Numbered from the stretch's first letter, positions 35,009-45,800 are shown. The stretch is 64,000 nt of DNA from CAZVGZ01 sp964627605 (GCA_964627605.1 CAZVGZ010000011.1:32001-96000), one strand, 5' to 3'. A program made the numbers and translations. The notes: a model not told the origin generated them from the letters alone.

Positions 35009-38000
35009 TTATTCTACTGGCTCTGCAGCGGAAGAACGCCTGGCCAACAGACGCCCAACGCCTTGGGTGGCGTCTGAGACAACCGAGTACATTACCGGGA
35101 CAACCACGAGTGTCAATCCCGTGGCGACGACCAGCCCGAAGATGACAGCGACCCCCATCGGACCCCACCACTGACTGCTCTCACCCCCAATTGAAACGAC
35201 AGGTGCCCATGTCCAGCTAAATATGTTGCCGAATAGCTGCCTGAAATCGACATTTAGTCCGGTCGTTAGAGGTATAAGGCCCATGACAGTGGTAATAGCT
35301 GTCAAGACCACAGGACGCAGTCTGACACACGCCCCATCGATTATCGCCTGCTTTCTTGGAAGACCTCTATCCTCCAACTGTCTTATGTAGTCGATAAGCA
35401 CGATCGCGTTGTTTACAACCACGCCACCGAGGCTGATAACCCCAACGCCGGTCATGATAATCCCAAACGGTAGACCGGTGATTATCAACCCCCACATCAC
35501 ACCTATCATCGACATTAGCACGCTGAACATGATGATCGTAGGAGTGGTCACCGAGTTGAACTGAGTGACCAAGACCAAGCTTATGAGAATCACCTCGGCG
35601 ACGAACACCTGGCTCAGGAATTCGGCTGCTGCGTCCTGCTCTTCGCTCTCTCCGGTAAACTTGATGCTGTAGCCTGGAGGGATCTCAATTCCGCTTAGCT
35701 TCTCTACCGCCTCTTCTAGGGCTTCGTTAGCGTTTCGACCTTCCACGTCGGCGCTGACAATCACCACGCGCTCGCGGTCGAGCCGGTTGATTGCACCAAG
35801 ACCACCTGACGTGGATACATTCGCCACTGCGGTCAGGGGGATCTGTTTACCCTCGTGGACAACGTGCAGTCTCTCCAGGTCATCCAGCGAGCGTCGAGAG
35901 CGTTCAGCCAGACGCACGGTGACATCATACTCATCTTCACCGACACGGAAACTGGACGCTTTTGTTCCGTTTATCGCTGTCCTCACAGTAAGAGCGATGC
36001 TTCGTGTATTCAGCTCAAGCGCCGCTGCTTTGTCTCGGTCGATGCGAATCTGGACTTCTGGTCGGCCAGCGTCGAAGTTGTTTGCCACATTGACGGCACC
36101 TTCCACACCCTCAACGATTTTTTTGATCTTATCGGCTATCTCCCCTAAAACATGGACGTCTTCGCCAGAGACTTCCACGTTGATCGGTGGGCCAGTGGGA
36201 GGACCTTCTTGACTTTTTGTGATGTCCACGTCCACGCCAGCCAAGTCTTGCAGTTTCGAGCGGAGCGCGTCTGTGGTCTTGAGGCTGCTGAACTGCCGCT
36301 CCTGTGTGTCCAGATAGGATACTGTCACTACGCTCCTGTGGGAGGAACCACCTCCGCCGAACATCGCCTGCTGTTGATCGGGGCTGCCCACATCTCCGAC
36401 GTAATGCTTGATGTTTGTATTACCGTGCGTCGCAATCTCTTCTTCCACGACCCGCCTTACAGCCTCTTCAACTCCCAAGGTGTAACCGTCGGAGGTCTCA
36501 ACATTGGTCCCGGATGGGGCCTCCAGGGTGACACGGGCATCCCTGGGTTCAATATCGGGAAAAAACTCGACGCCGGTTCCCAACACACTGTAAGCGACAA
36601 CACTCAAAAAGAAGGCGTAGTAGACCAGGTGCAACACGCGAGCGCGGTTATCTGTGACAACAGAATCTGTTGGTGGGCGGCCCTTGACCAGCCGTGTGGC
36701 GTCGATACCATAGATCACCGCAAAACCGACCGTGTGAACCGCTATCACCAGTAGCGACAGAAAACCCAACGCCATCGCAAACGGCGCAGCGGCGAACATG
36801 TCGCCAAACCCGCCGCCAGACGCCTCCTGAAACTCCGACGACATCAGGGAAGGCACAACCAAGAACAGCGCCATGACAAACAGATATATCGGAAGAAACG
36901 GTACGACCCAGTTGAGCAGAAGCGCACGCCTGCCACCGCCATCTGAATTCGAAAGCGCCCAGGCCACCTGCGCACGGAAGAACCTCATCAACCCGCCGTC
37001 GGTGAACCAGTCCTTTTTCTGGTTCCCTGACGATTTTGCTCCACCTACTTTCATGAATTTGGCGCAGACGGTTGGGTTTATCACCAGCGCGACAAACAGA
37101 GACGCCGAAAGCACGATAATCACAGTCTTGGGCAGGTAGCTCATGAATTCGCCCATGATCCCCGGCCAAAACACCATCGGGCCGAAGGCGCAGATGGTTG
37201 TGATGGTAGAAGCGATCACCGGCCAGGCGACCTCGTGCGTGGCTACCATCGAGGCTTCATCCGCCCCGCGACCCTCCTGTGTTCGGTGACGATAGATATT
37301 CTCCACGATTACGATCGCGTTGTCCACCAACATCCCAAGAACCAGAATCAGACTGAACAACACCACCATATTGAGCGTAATGTCAAACGCAAACAGAATA
37401 GCGAACGCGATGAGCATCGACATGGGAATCGCAAGCGCTACGAACCACGAGTTGCGGAACCCAAGAAATATGAACAGCACCGTTACCACTAGCACCAAGC
37501 CCGATAGGACATTGTTTTCCAGCTCAAGGACCATACGCCGAATGTCCAGCGAGATATCGTTTATTATTGTCACCTCTGTACCGGCGGGAAGCGTCGCCCT
37601 GCTTTTTTCAACTACTTCCATTACCTGGTCAGCCACACGGATCAGGTTCTCACCGGTCCTTTTCTGAACCGCCAATGTAATACTTGAAGCTCCATCCAGA
37701 CGCGAAATGGTTTCGCGCTCTTTGAAGCTATAGACCACCGTCGCTATGTCGCTGATTCGAACCGGCCCGTCTATGTCCTCGATCACCAGATCTTCGATTG
37801 TGCTGACTTGGCGAATCTCACCAGGCACTCGGACCAGATACTTGTACTTGCCTACGTCTATCGTGCCGCCTGGGATGGTAACGTCTTCACGGGAGATCGC
37901 CTCAATTACATCCTCAAGAGCCAGCTTGTGAGCCTGGAGCCGTACCGGATCGACGTTGACCTTAATCTCCCGCTCCAGCGCACCAGATATATTCACCCTC

Positions 38001-38509
38001 AGAATTCCGGAGACGTTCTCGATCTCATCCTGAAGATCCTCCGCCACCTCTTTTAGCCTCATCGGGTCGTAGGAGGCCCCCAGCCCAACAATCATTATCG
38101 GAAACTCAGAGAAGTTGATTTCGTTTACCATCGGGTCATCGGCATCATCCGGGAGTTCGGGTTTTGCCAAATCGACTTTGTCTTTGACCCTCTGGAACGC
38201 GTCGTCAATGTCCACGTTGGGGTTGAACTCGATTGTGATGCTCGACAACCCCTCTTGTGAAACGCTTCTCATCTCTTTGACATCGCTCAACTGCGTAAAC
38301 TCGTCTTCCAGCTTCCGAGTGACCAGATTTTCCATATCAGCGGGCGACACCCCGGTGTAGGGCGTGGTCACCACGATGAACGGAATAGTTATGTCTGGAG
38401 ACGCCTCTCTAGGTAGCTTGATATAGGAGTACGATCCCACGATAACGATGGCGAACATGAGAACGAATACCGTCATCCAGTTCTTGACGGAATAGTCGGT
38501 GAGTTTCAT
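35009..38509 (-). CDS. RND-family efflux permease with extra central membrane segments
   Basis: A 1166-residue inner-membrane transporter of the AcrB/HAE-RND group. It begins MKLTDYSVKNWMTVFVL, has a first porter domain, TM4 with LGMLVDNAIVIVENIYRH (one Asp and one Asn where AcrB has two Asp), a second porter domain and a C-terminal TM10-11 block with GVISLGGVVVNNAIVLIDY. Between the two halves (about residues 515-645) there are two additional hydrophobic helices, making it about 120 residues longer than typical members. No membrane-fusion protein or TolC-like gene is adjacent. It is followed after 10 bases by the frameshifted oxygenase gene. Confidence 0.88.
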   Translation of the reverse strand: MKLTDYSVKNWMTVFVLMFAIVIVGSYSYIKLPREASPDITIPFIVVTTPYTGVSPADMENLVTRKLEDEFTQLSDVKEMRSVSQEGLSSITIEFNPNVDIDDAFQRVKDKVDLAKPELPDDADDPMVNEINFSEFPIMIVGLGASYDPMRLKEVAEDLQDEIENVSGILRVNISGALEREIKVNVDPVRLQAHKLALEDVIEAISREDVTIPGGTIDVGKYKYLVRVPGEIRQVSTIEDLVIEDIDGPVRISDIATVVYSFKERETISRLDGASSITLAVQKRTGENLIRVADQVMEVVEKSRATLPAGTEVTIINDISLDIRRMVLELENNVLSGLVLVVTVLFIFLGFRNSWFVALAIPMSMLIAFAILFAFDITLNMVVLFSLILVLGMLVDNAIVIVENIYRHRTQEGRGADEASMVATHEVAWPVIASTITTICAFGPMVFWPGIMGEFMSYLPKTVIIVLSASLFVALVINPTVCAKFMKVGGAKSSGNQKKDWFTDGGLMRFFRAQVAWALSNSDGGGRRALLLNWVVPFLPIYLFVMALFLVVPSLMSSEFQEASGGGFGDMFAAAPFAMALGFLSLLVIAVHTVGFAVIYGIDATRLVKGRPPTDSVVTDNRARVLHLVYYAFFLSVVAYSVLGTGVEFFPDIEPRDARVTLEAPSGTNVETSDGYTLGVEEAVRRVVEEEIATHGNTNIKHYVGDVGSPDQQQAMFGGGGSSHRSVVTVSYLDTQERQFSSLKTTDALRSKLQDLAGVDVDITKSQEGPPTGPPINVEVSGEDVHVLGEIADKIKKIVEGVEGAVNVANNFDAGRPEVQIRIDRDKAAALELNTRSIALTVRTAINGTKASSFRVGEDEYDVTVRLAERSRRSLDDLERLHVVHEGKQIPLTAVANVSTSGGLGAINRLDRERVVIVSADVEGRNANEALEEAVEKLSGIEIPPGYSIKFTGESEEQDAAAEFLSQVFVAEVILISLVLVTQFNSVTTPTIIMFSVLMSMIGVMWGLIITGLPFGIIMTGVGVISLGGVVVNNAIVLIDYIRQLEDRGLPRKQAIIDGACVRLRPVVLTAITTVMGLIPLTTGLNVDFRQLFGNIFSWTWAPVVSIGGESSQWWGPMGVAVIFGLVVATGLTLVVVPVMYSVVSDATQGVGRLLARRSSAAEPVE

Positions 38510-38591
38510 TGGGTACTAAGCTCTTTGGGTTTGGCGAGTGCTATCAAGTCCAACTGGTGGGTTACCTGCCGATTTTACTCAGATGTCATCA

Positions 38592-39455
38592 TCAGTCAGC
38601 AATCCCCGATGCCTGGCGCATGACTTCGATATCCGGCGTTTTTCCGGTCCACAGTTCAAACGATTTGGCACCCTGATAGACCAACATGTCGCAGCCGTTG
38701 ACCGCGCGTCCGCCAGCTTGCCTCACCTGGCGCATCAGTTTGGTCTCAGGTGGATCGTAGTTGGAATCCACCACTACCAGCCCGCCATGAATGGCACTCC
38801 AATCATCAGGAATTGGCGATCTGTCGGCGAGTTCGCCTCGGCCCAAATTTGAGACGTTTATCGCCAGCCCAGCATCCTTGAGCGCATTGAGGACGACATC
38901 TTTTTCCAGTGGCCCTGCCACGACATTCACATCACCGTCGAACTCGTCCGCCAGCGCTTGTGCCCTGGATACGGTGCGGTTGAGGACGGTTACACTTTTT
39001 GTTCCAGGCGTGGTAGTCAGCGCGTACACTACTCCCCTCGCGGCACCGCCAGCGCCAAACACGACCGCATGGTCCGGCCAGTCGTCCTGACCCAACAGAT
39101 TGCCCACGGCGCGCCGAATGCCATCAATATCCGTGTTGTCACCAACGAGTGCGTCGCCATCCCACAAAACCGTGTTCACCGCACCCACCGCAGATGCAGC
39201 CGGGGTCAAGCGATCCACAGCAGCAGCGATAGCCTGCTTGTGCGGAACCGTGACATTCAAACCCCTTAAGTTCAGCGCCCTCATCCCCTCAAGCGCTTTG
39301 GCTGCGTCGCCGTCGCGGACGTGAAATGGGACATATACACAATCAAGACCCAGCGCTCTAAAGGCAGCGTTGTGCATCGCCGGTGAACGTGTGTGCTCAA
39401 TCGGATCGCCTATAACACCGATAATGTTGGTCCGACCGGAGATGTGGTCGCTCAT
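38592..39455 (-). CDS. aroE: Shikimate dehydrogenase
   Basis: A 287-residue AroE that reduces 3-dehydroshikimate to shikimate with NADPH in aromatic amino-acid synthesis. The substrate motif is HTRSPAMHN (21-29). Catalytic Lys73 lies in NVTVPHK and Asp109 in GDNTDIDG. The dinucleotide loop is VFGAGGAARG, followed by NRT, which favours NADP. Its ATG overlaps the stop of the upstream 52-residue gene (ATGA), indicating translational coupling. Confidence 0.95.
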   Translation of the reverse strand: MSDHISGRTNIIGVIGDPIEHTRSPAMHNAAFRALGLDCVYVPFHVRDGDAAKALEGMRALNLRGLNVTVPHKQAIAAAVDRLTPAASAVGAVNTVLWDGDALVGDNTDIDGIRRAVGNLLGQDDWPDHAVVFGAGGAARGVVYALTTTPGTKSVTVLNRTVSRAQALADEFDGDVNVVAGPLEKDVVLNALKDAGLAINVSNLGRGELADRSPIPDDWSAIHGGLVVVDSNYDPPETKLMRQVRQAGGRAVNGCDMLVYQGAKSFELWTGKTPDIEVMRQASGIAD

Positions 39456-39610
39456 GCGCTCTCGTCGCCGTCTTTCAGAAGATCGGCGAGAAGATGGTCA
39501 GCGATCTCGAACGCCTCTCTCCAGGAGCATTGGCGCACCAATTTGATGACCACCACACCACCGCCGGCAACCATCACCAGCAGGAAAACAAGCCTTACGA
39601 GGGATTTCAC
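39452..39610 (-). CDS. 52-residue single-pass membrane protein coupled to aroE
   Basis: I read this small gene directly from the minus strand. A GTG at 39610 is preceded by GGGGAGG at good spacing and opens a 52-residue frame whose TGA overlaps the aroE ATG by one ATGA. The product has a basic start (MKSLVRL), a hydrophobic helix (residues 5-22, VRLVFLLVMVAGGGVVVI) and a charged helical tail ending LKDGDESA. No family is recognised. The overlap and ribosome-binding site support translation; the function is unknown. Confidence 0.6.
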   Translation of the reverse strand: MKSLVRLVFLLVMVAGGGVVVIKLVRQCSWREAFEIADHLLADLLKDGDESA

Positions 39611-39686
39611 ACATGCCTCCCCTTCCCCCGACCGTTTCTAGGGGGAGATGTTGGTATGTCTGTTCGTTGTCTATTCCAAATGGGAT

Positions 39687-40085
39687 GCAAGCAGAGAACC
39701 TGTAAGCCGGGTTCTGTCCTTCGTCCCCCAGAAGCTGAGGGTCGAAGGGGCGATCATCTCTCTGGGACAAGAGTTACCCCCTGCCTCATGCAGCCTACCC
39801 GAACGTCAAATGAGACGGGCCATCTCGTTCGTTCCTATGTGACCTTGCACCGGATGGGGTTTACCATGCCACGCCCGTCGCCGGACGCGCGGTGGGCTCT
39901 TACCCCGCCGTTTCACCCTTACCCTGGAACTCAAGCCCCAAGGCGGTCTGTTTTCTGTGGCACTTTCCGTGGGATCGCTCCCCCTGGGCGTTGCCCAGCA
40001 TCCTGCCCTTCGGTGCCCGGACTTTCCTCCCGTTCCGCCGGGTCGCCCCAGGTCGGAACGCGCGATCGCCCGGTTCTCTGCTTGC
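39687..40085 (-). ncRNA. rnpB: RNase P RNA, bacterial type A
   Basis: A 399-base catalytic RNA that trims the 5' leader of tRNA precursors. Its ends form a perfect 14-base P1 helix (GCAAGCAGAGAACC at 40085-40072 and its complement at 39700-39687). The conserved cores are all in order: GAGGAAAGTCCGGGC near the 5' end (P4 strand and CR-I), GGGTAAGGGTGAAACGGCGG followed by GGTAAGAGCCCACCGC (CR-II/III), and ACAGAACCCGGCTTA near the 3' end (CR-V). The small aroE-coupled gene follows 77 bases downstream. Confidence 0.96.
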
Positions 40086-40096
40086 AACTCACATGA

Positions 40097-40126
40097 AATG
40101 TAACCGCCTGGGGGAAATGTGGGCAA
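40097..40126 (-). promoter_or_regulatory. Probable rnpB promoter
   Basis: On the minus strand, -35 TTGCCC (40126-40121) and -10 TACATT (40102-40097) are 18 bases apart. They predict a start near 40090, about five bases before the P1 helix of rnpB. Confidence 0.45.
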
Positions 40127-40319
40127 GCGATGGGTGTTTCTTACACACCTTTCGTTGACCTGGCTGTCGCACGTTCCGGTGACTTGGAACGCTTACTCAA
40201 GAACATCCTATATGTCTCCCATGGCGAAATCAGTGTGGATTCCAAAACGCGCGATCCATAGTAGCTACAGCGGTGGCGGTGACAGTTTCGTATTTCACCA
40301 TATTTGGAACTCGTGGCCC

Positions 40320-41038
40320 ACCGTTTTTCCATTCTCGCAGCAGCGCTTTTCGCGGCGCTTGCCATAGTACCGATTCTTAATTGTTCCTCTTTTGCCCATA
40401 GTCGAACGATTAATGCGCCCGGTTACTTTGGTTCTGCTGGTGTCCGCTGGGATGGCATTGGAGATGATTCGTAGAGGAGTCCGAGACTATACCTCTGTGG
40501 GCAACTCAATAAGTGCGATTTTCGCGCTGTTGCTGATGGGAGGCATCCCGGGGCATAGCGCCAGGCGATCAGGCTGCGTATCGTTTATGGCGACCCAAAA
40601 TCCGAACAGAGGATGATGGGAGAGTGGATGCACGAGAACGGCATGTCAGGGTCGCGTGTCATCGCCGGCAAACAGTGGGTGGTATATTGTGCTGACGCGG
40701 TGAGGGTCGACACTCCGGCGATGGGACCCTCAGAACTTTTGAGGTATGCCCGAAAGCATCAAGTGGACTACATGGTCGCCGACACGCGGTATCTTGCAAC
40801 CCGGAATCCCGATCTGGCCATATTTGTGGCCGACAGCAGCAATGCAAATACCGAGGAACTCGAACTGATTCACGAAATCTCAGTCACTCTACCGACAGCC
40901 CATCGGATTCGGCTTTGGCGCATATTGTACCCGGAGAAAACACGCTCAAGCTATGAGAGCAGCGGGCGATCTGCTACAGATGGTCGGTTGTTGATTGGAG
41001 AAGCGCCAAGAGGGACAATGGGCGAGGAGCTTTGTTGA
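40320..41038 (+). pseudogene. Decayed membrane glycosyltransferase (GT39/PMT-like) remnant
   Basis: The 3' part is clear: from about 40559 one frame reads QAIRLRIVYGDPKSEQR, GEWMHENGMSGSRVIAGKQW, then ARKHQVDYMVADTR. This is the luminal C-terminal pattern of dolichyl-phosphate-mannose-type glycosyltransferases. That frame is closed by a TAG at 40556. Membrane-like sequence continues upstream in another frame (LVLLVSAGMAL, ISAIFALLLMGG) and, still further up, in a third frame (ILAAALFAALAIVPIL). So at least one frameshift and a missing N-terminal catalytic half are evident. The last codons overlap the methyltransferase start. Confidence 0.55.
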
Positions 41039-41757
41039 AAATCCGCAAAACGCTGCTCCGCACACTTGCGCGCCGATGGCCTTCCTCTTTTGGCAAGGAT
41101 CACTACAAGTATCAAGTTGACAGCGATACCTACCACAACCGCTATTTTTGGGATCGCTATCGGCAGATTACTCAGCAAGGGCTTCCGGTAAATTTTCACG
41201 GCCGCCGTGTTTTGGACCTTGGGTGTGGCGAGGGTGCCACGTCCCATTTTCTTGCCAGGAACTACGCCAGTGTGGTGGTCGGTATCGACATTTTTTTCGA
41301 CCCTCAAGCGGTTCTGCATGAAGCCTATCGTGTTCTGGCTGTTGGCGGATTCCTTAATATTCCGATTTTTTCGTCGATTTTGAGCAAATACGGTGCTCAC
41401 ATGAAGACATACATCAAGCTGCCTTGGTGCAACGTGATTTTTTCTGAGCGGGTTGTTTTGGAAGTGTTGGCCGATCTGGCTCTGGAGAACCCGAAGATTC
41501 TGGAAGACTATCCAGCGCTCAACAACGATCCGCTGCCCACAAAAATTCGCGAGATCAGGCTGCATCACGACCTCAACGACATCACATATCCACTGTTCAT
41601 AAAGATGGCCGAGGCCGCAGGGTTCATTGTGGTGCAGTTTAACCCTCAGTTCCCAAGAACCGGACGGATAGGGCGGTCTCTGTCCAAGCTGCGCGTGCCC
41701 TACCTACGAGATGTGCTGTCGTTGGGCGCTAGCGCGCTTCTCTGCAAGACTTCTTAG
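41035..41757 (+). CDS. SAM-dependent methyltransferase with an internal deletion
   Basis: It starts at a TTG (41035, or 41032) behind GAGGAG and overlaps the preceding frame's stop. Motif I is intact (RVLDLGCGEGATSHFLA), but motif I is followed after only about ten residues (VVGIDIFFD) by AVLHEAYRVLAVGGFL, the strand-5 region that normally lies about 60 residues later. The stretch with motifs II and III is therefore missing. The C-terminal half is unusually long for the family, ending YLRDVLSLGASALLCKTS. The protein of 240 residues probably cannot fold as a normal methyltransferase, so the gene may be decaying. The neighbouring glycosyltransferase remnant supports this. Confidence 0.6.
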   Translation: MKIRKTLLRTLARRWPSSFGKDHYKYQVDSDTYHNRYFWDRYRQITQQGLPVNFHGRRVLDLGCGEGATSHFLARNYASVVVGIDIFFDPQAVLHEAYRVLAVGGFLNIPIFSSILSKYGAHMKTYIKLPWCNVIFSERVVLEVLADLALENPKILEDYPALNNDPLPTKIREIRLHHDLNDITYPLFIKMAEAAGFIVVQFNPQFPRTGRIGRSLSKLRVPYLRDVLSLGASALLCKTS

Positions 41758-42051
41758 GCGGGTTTATGCGGAGTGGCACAGCGATCGGGCCCTGAAGCTC
41801 GATGGTGCCTATCTATTTTCTACTGCGTGTCGTCACGCTGTTCCGATAGGCCCGCATTCACCGAACTAGTCGACTCTCTCGCAACGACGGTTGACACGTT
41901 TCCAGTAGCCCAGAATTTGCCGTCGTTGGCGATACCAGTTTGGGGTATCTGCAGGATGGACAGAGCGCTTCCACCCAATAGTGCCTCTACAAAGCTCAGC
42001 GAGGGTGGCGCTCCAGCACTTCGGATCAGCGTGTGTCAAACACCCGTCACG

Positions 42052-42480
42052 CTAAGATAGCAGGCTCAGCGTATAGGTGCGCCCGGCTTTTGTTCGGACA
42101 AGGAGCCCAGCCTCATCAGCCGCTTTGACTGTAGAACGCAAGACGGCCCGCCTTGAAGGCGGGTACTGCGAATACAGGTCAGTCTGAAGTATCTCTGGGG
42201 TTTCGTCTATAACCGAGGCCAACTCATCCCAAAGTGCCGCATCAAAACCGGGGTCGTCTGGCTGACCCGGCGAACCAGGGTTCGTTGGCGACTGCTCCGA
42301 GCTGTCTTCAGGAGGTGCTTCGGAGTGGGTTTCGTGGGCTTTCTCGACGGCTTTTTTCACCGCATTTTTGGCCTGGTCCATAAACTGTGCACGAGCCTGC
42401 TCTTTGCGTGAGAGCCAGAGAGCCGCTCCAACACCTGCGGTGACCGCTACCGCTAGTAACCTTAGAACCCATCGCAACAT
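42052..42480 (-). CDS. Membrane-anchored hypothetical protein
   Basis: I start it at the ATG at 42480, with GGAG 7 bases upstream; the frame extends to 42516. The 142-residue product has one N-terminal helix (WVLRLLAVAVTAGVGAALWL), a charged coiled-coil-like stretch rich in Ala, Lys and Glu (about 28-52), and a low-complexity Pro/Ser/Asp linker. It ends in a small winged-helix-like domain (SRRAVLRSTVKAADEAGLLVR). No known function. It is transcribed away from the giant gene at 42816. Confidence 0.65.
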   Translation of the reverse strand: MLRWVLRLLAVAVTAGVGAALWLSRKEQARAQFMDQAKNAVKKAVEKAHETHSEAPPEDSSEQSPTNPGSPGQPDDPGFDAALWDELASVIDETPEILQTDLYSQYPPSRRAVLRSTVKAADEAGLLVRTKAGRTYTLSLLS

Positions 42481-42815
42481 CGTGAGTCTCCCGTATAGAA
42501 CCCGATCAGCTTTCACACAAATATACAGCCTGTCTGCACCGAGTGCGTCAGCCCATCAAAAGCCCTTGGACGGTTAATGGCGATACCCGCTGACCTGTGG
42601 TCTCTTTAGAGCTACTTTTGAGTGAGTAAAGGCCGCTGTTTTTGGTGGACAGTTATGATCGCCATGAGTGAGACCATGTGTCATAAATAGCAGAGTCAGC
42701 AGATAGCGGGCCCGCTGGGTCCTCGCCTTTACAAACTTCCGTCGCCACCGCATCAATGTCTCGACAATGTGGTCATAAATACCGCAACTTCAACGCCTAG
42801 CACCAGGAAGATCGA
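42481..42815. other. Intergenic region before the giant gene
   Basis: 335 bases without a supportable gene. It separates divergent genes and should contain both promoters, but I could not find a convincing -35/-10 pair. Confidence 0.4.
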
Positions 42816-45800
42816 GTGAGCCCCAAAGAACAAAAGAAACCTCAATGTCCATTCCCGTTGAGGATGGTTGATCAGGTCAGCGAAGATGGTGCAGTCTTCA
42901 GAGCCAAACGCACCGTCGGAACCGTAGTTCATCGCTCACACCTGAAAGTCGACAATGGAACCACGAGCTGGGAAGGGATTGATGGTGCGCCGCAAGCGGT
43001 GGCGGACACGGCCCGAATTATCGAAGTTGGACTTTGCGCCTCCGAACAGATTGCGGTTGACGTGGCGTTCGTGGAAAACCACTCGCTCCTGTTCGACATC
43101 GCTTACAGTGATTCCAGCCCTGAGCTGTGGATCGACCTTTCCATGGTGTCTCACCAGCTTTCGGACTCTGGCTCAATGGAGCTGTTGGCGCGTCTCGCGC
43201 TCCCGTCGTTCATGCAGGTGATGGTAGGCCAGGACACCGGTTTGGCGATGGACGGGTTGATTGACCGATATCGCGGATTGACCGGTAGCGAACGCCAGCA
43301 GTTGGACGGACTGTTGGGCAGTGACGCGATCGATTCAGGCAATCTGTCAAAAACTTTCCTCGCGAGGGCCGTGGATGATTTTGCAGAAAACGACCGAAAC
43401 CAGGTTGAGCGGTGGATCACATGGCTCTATGGGCAAACGCGAATCGACCTTCCGTACGACCGTCAGGCGGTGAACGAGGTCCTAAGCGACGACACTTTGG
43501 ACCCCGATGAAGCCCGGTTGATCTACTATCAGATCGTACGCTCCTACGACAGGGAGATCGAGTCTGACAACATCACACGAGTTGCATCCCAAGTAAGGGA
43601 TGCCGGGCAGGAGCTTTTGTTCGGTCGTATGAGCCGCGCCTTTCACAACCAAGCGTTGCTGTTTGCGCACTCTTCTGTCGTCACCCCCACCGACGAGATG
43701 CGACAGGCAGGTGAGCGAGTCACAGGCCCAGCGCAACAGATCGAACAGCTAGCGCCCTACGCCGATGGAGTGACACTTCTTACAGGCGAGGGCCGACCTG
43801 TCTCTTTGATCCGGTTGGCTGGCGCAATTGAGCACCTCGAAGATGCGATAGTTGACTACCAGAGTAAGGCTCTCTCTGACACACTTAGCGAAGAGCGTCT
43901 TGCGGTGGAGGATCACAGTTCCAACCAGAGCTTGGCAGACAGAGCCGCCAATAAGAAGAATGAGCTGTTGGAAACGGTCTCAAAGCTGCTTGAGGGGTGC
44001 CGATCACTCCGCCATGCTCTGCTCGAAGCACCTCGCCAGGCCGCAGCATATGTCGTCATTAGTCAGAGGCCGTCGCCCACTGGCTCTCACCTGTTGGCCA
44101 AAATCAACGAGTTCGCCGAACCTTATCTAGGTAAGGCGGACAACTTGAAAAAGCTGGTCGGGCAGGCTGGGCACCAGGTCTACGCGAGCCCCGACTACGG
44201 CTGGCTGGAGGAGGCGGATCACTGGGTCGAAGCTATACCGCTGTTCATCAAGGAACAGGTCAGAGTGGTGGATGGTGAGGAGACGAGCGAAACGGTCATC
44301 GATCAGGCGGGAATGGAGGAGTCGTTCCGCGAGCAGATGGCCGACCATTGGGCAGCGAACATCGACCACGTAACGGCAGCCGATCATCTCGCGATAGCCC
44401 GCGATGTGTTGGTCAGGCTCAGCTCATCCAAGGTCGAGATAGAAGAAGGCATCAACCGGTTCGGCAACTTGGACGAAGCTGTACGGGTGCTGGCGCGTGA
44501 CCACCTCATACCCGATGGCACAATCTCTGAAGGCGATATCCGCACGCTCGCTCAAGCGATCTCGGTCTCATATCGCCAATCCGCAGCCGCTACCCACAGA
44601 CTGGCTGAAACCGACGGTCTATCGCGTCGAGAGGCCTTAGCATCAATTCTGTTCAACTCGTCACCGAACGGTACGACTCTCATTGGTATAGCTCGCCTCG
44701 CGTCAGGGTCAGACCTGATTTCCGAGGTTAGATCCGCGCTGGCGGATCAGCCCACCGAAGTTCGCAACTGGTTTGAGGCGGCCTTTGATGACCTGCCCGA
44801 CGATCTCTTTCCCAAAACCAGATCTCTGCCCAGTCTGCACGTTCTGACGACACAATCCGCTCGGATGACCGACGGTTATATCCGAAGCTGGATTGAAGAG
44901 TCGATGGCCCTGCGAAATGTGGTTCGCGACCGCGGTCTTGAGCCGCAAGTTCGTAAGCGGATGGCAGAATTCGAGCGGCGTATAGGCGATCTGGGTGAAC
45001 AGCTTCTAAAAGAATTGGGGATGTGGGTAGAGATCGAAGAGGTGATGGCTATTCAGCGCTTGTCCCAAAAACAGGCGGTGGAGCGGGTCATCTGGGCCAG
45101 CAGGACCATCCAGCACGAACTGAGTCTTCTCGCAATACTTCAGGAGATAGAACGCCATTACGACGGCGACCCACCAGCGGTAGACGCGATTCTCCAAAAA
45201 GAGGCTCAACAGTTCTCCGATGCGGCCAGGGACCGAGTGATTGAGAGAAACGGTGACGAGATTCGCCTAGACATCGCCGACGAGAAGCTGCGCGATCCGT
45301 CGCTCACCGAAGACGAAGCCGCCGAAAATGTGATCGCCACCAGCCTGGAATACCGCACCGATTACGAATCTTTCGTTCGACTGGCGGCTAGAGATCGGCT
45401 GCTTGGGGAACGCCATAGGGAACAGCCCGAACAGAACTGGCCCGAGCGCGTTAACCGCTGGCTTCGCGATCATCAGCGGCTAGCCAAAACTACTGCCAGA
45501 AAGGCGGTTATCTCTGAGGCGGGCCTCAATCATCTGACTCTTGACCCGTTCTACTACTACCAGGCTATAGGGGCAAACAAGAGATATCACCTCCTCTACA
45601 CGCCAAGCCGCGTGGATTTAGGCGAGCGGGAGAGAGAATCCGTTGAGAGTTGGGCGCAGTGGGTCGGTGGATTGGATGAAGCTGCCGCTCAAGAAGGGCA
45701 ACGGGTCTACGGCCTTATCAACAAATCCGTCAAACGGTTTGACAGCCTAATCGAGCCGGAAATACTTAAGACCGGCGAGAACGCCTCGATGGCCGCGCAC

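Noticed and set aside
39494..40096. 200-codon plus-strand open frame
   Set aside because: It runs antisense through the RNase P RNA and has no protein-like composition.
41773..42060. 95-codon plus-strand frame after the methyltransferase
   Set aside because: It overlaps the end of a better-supported minus-strand gene and has no recognisable pattern; probably chance.
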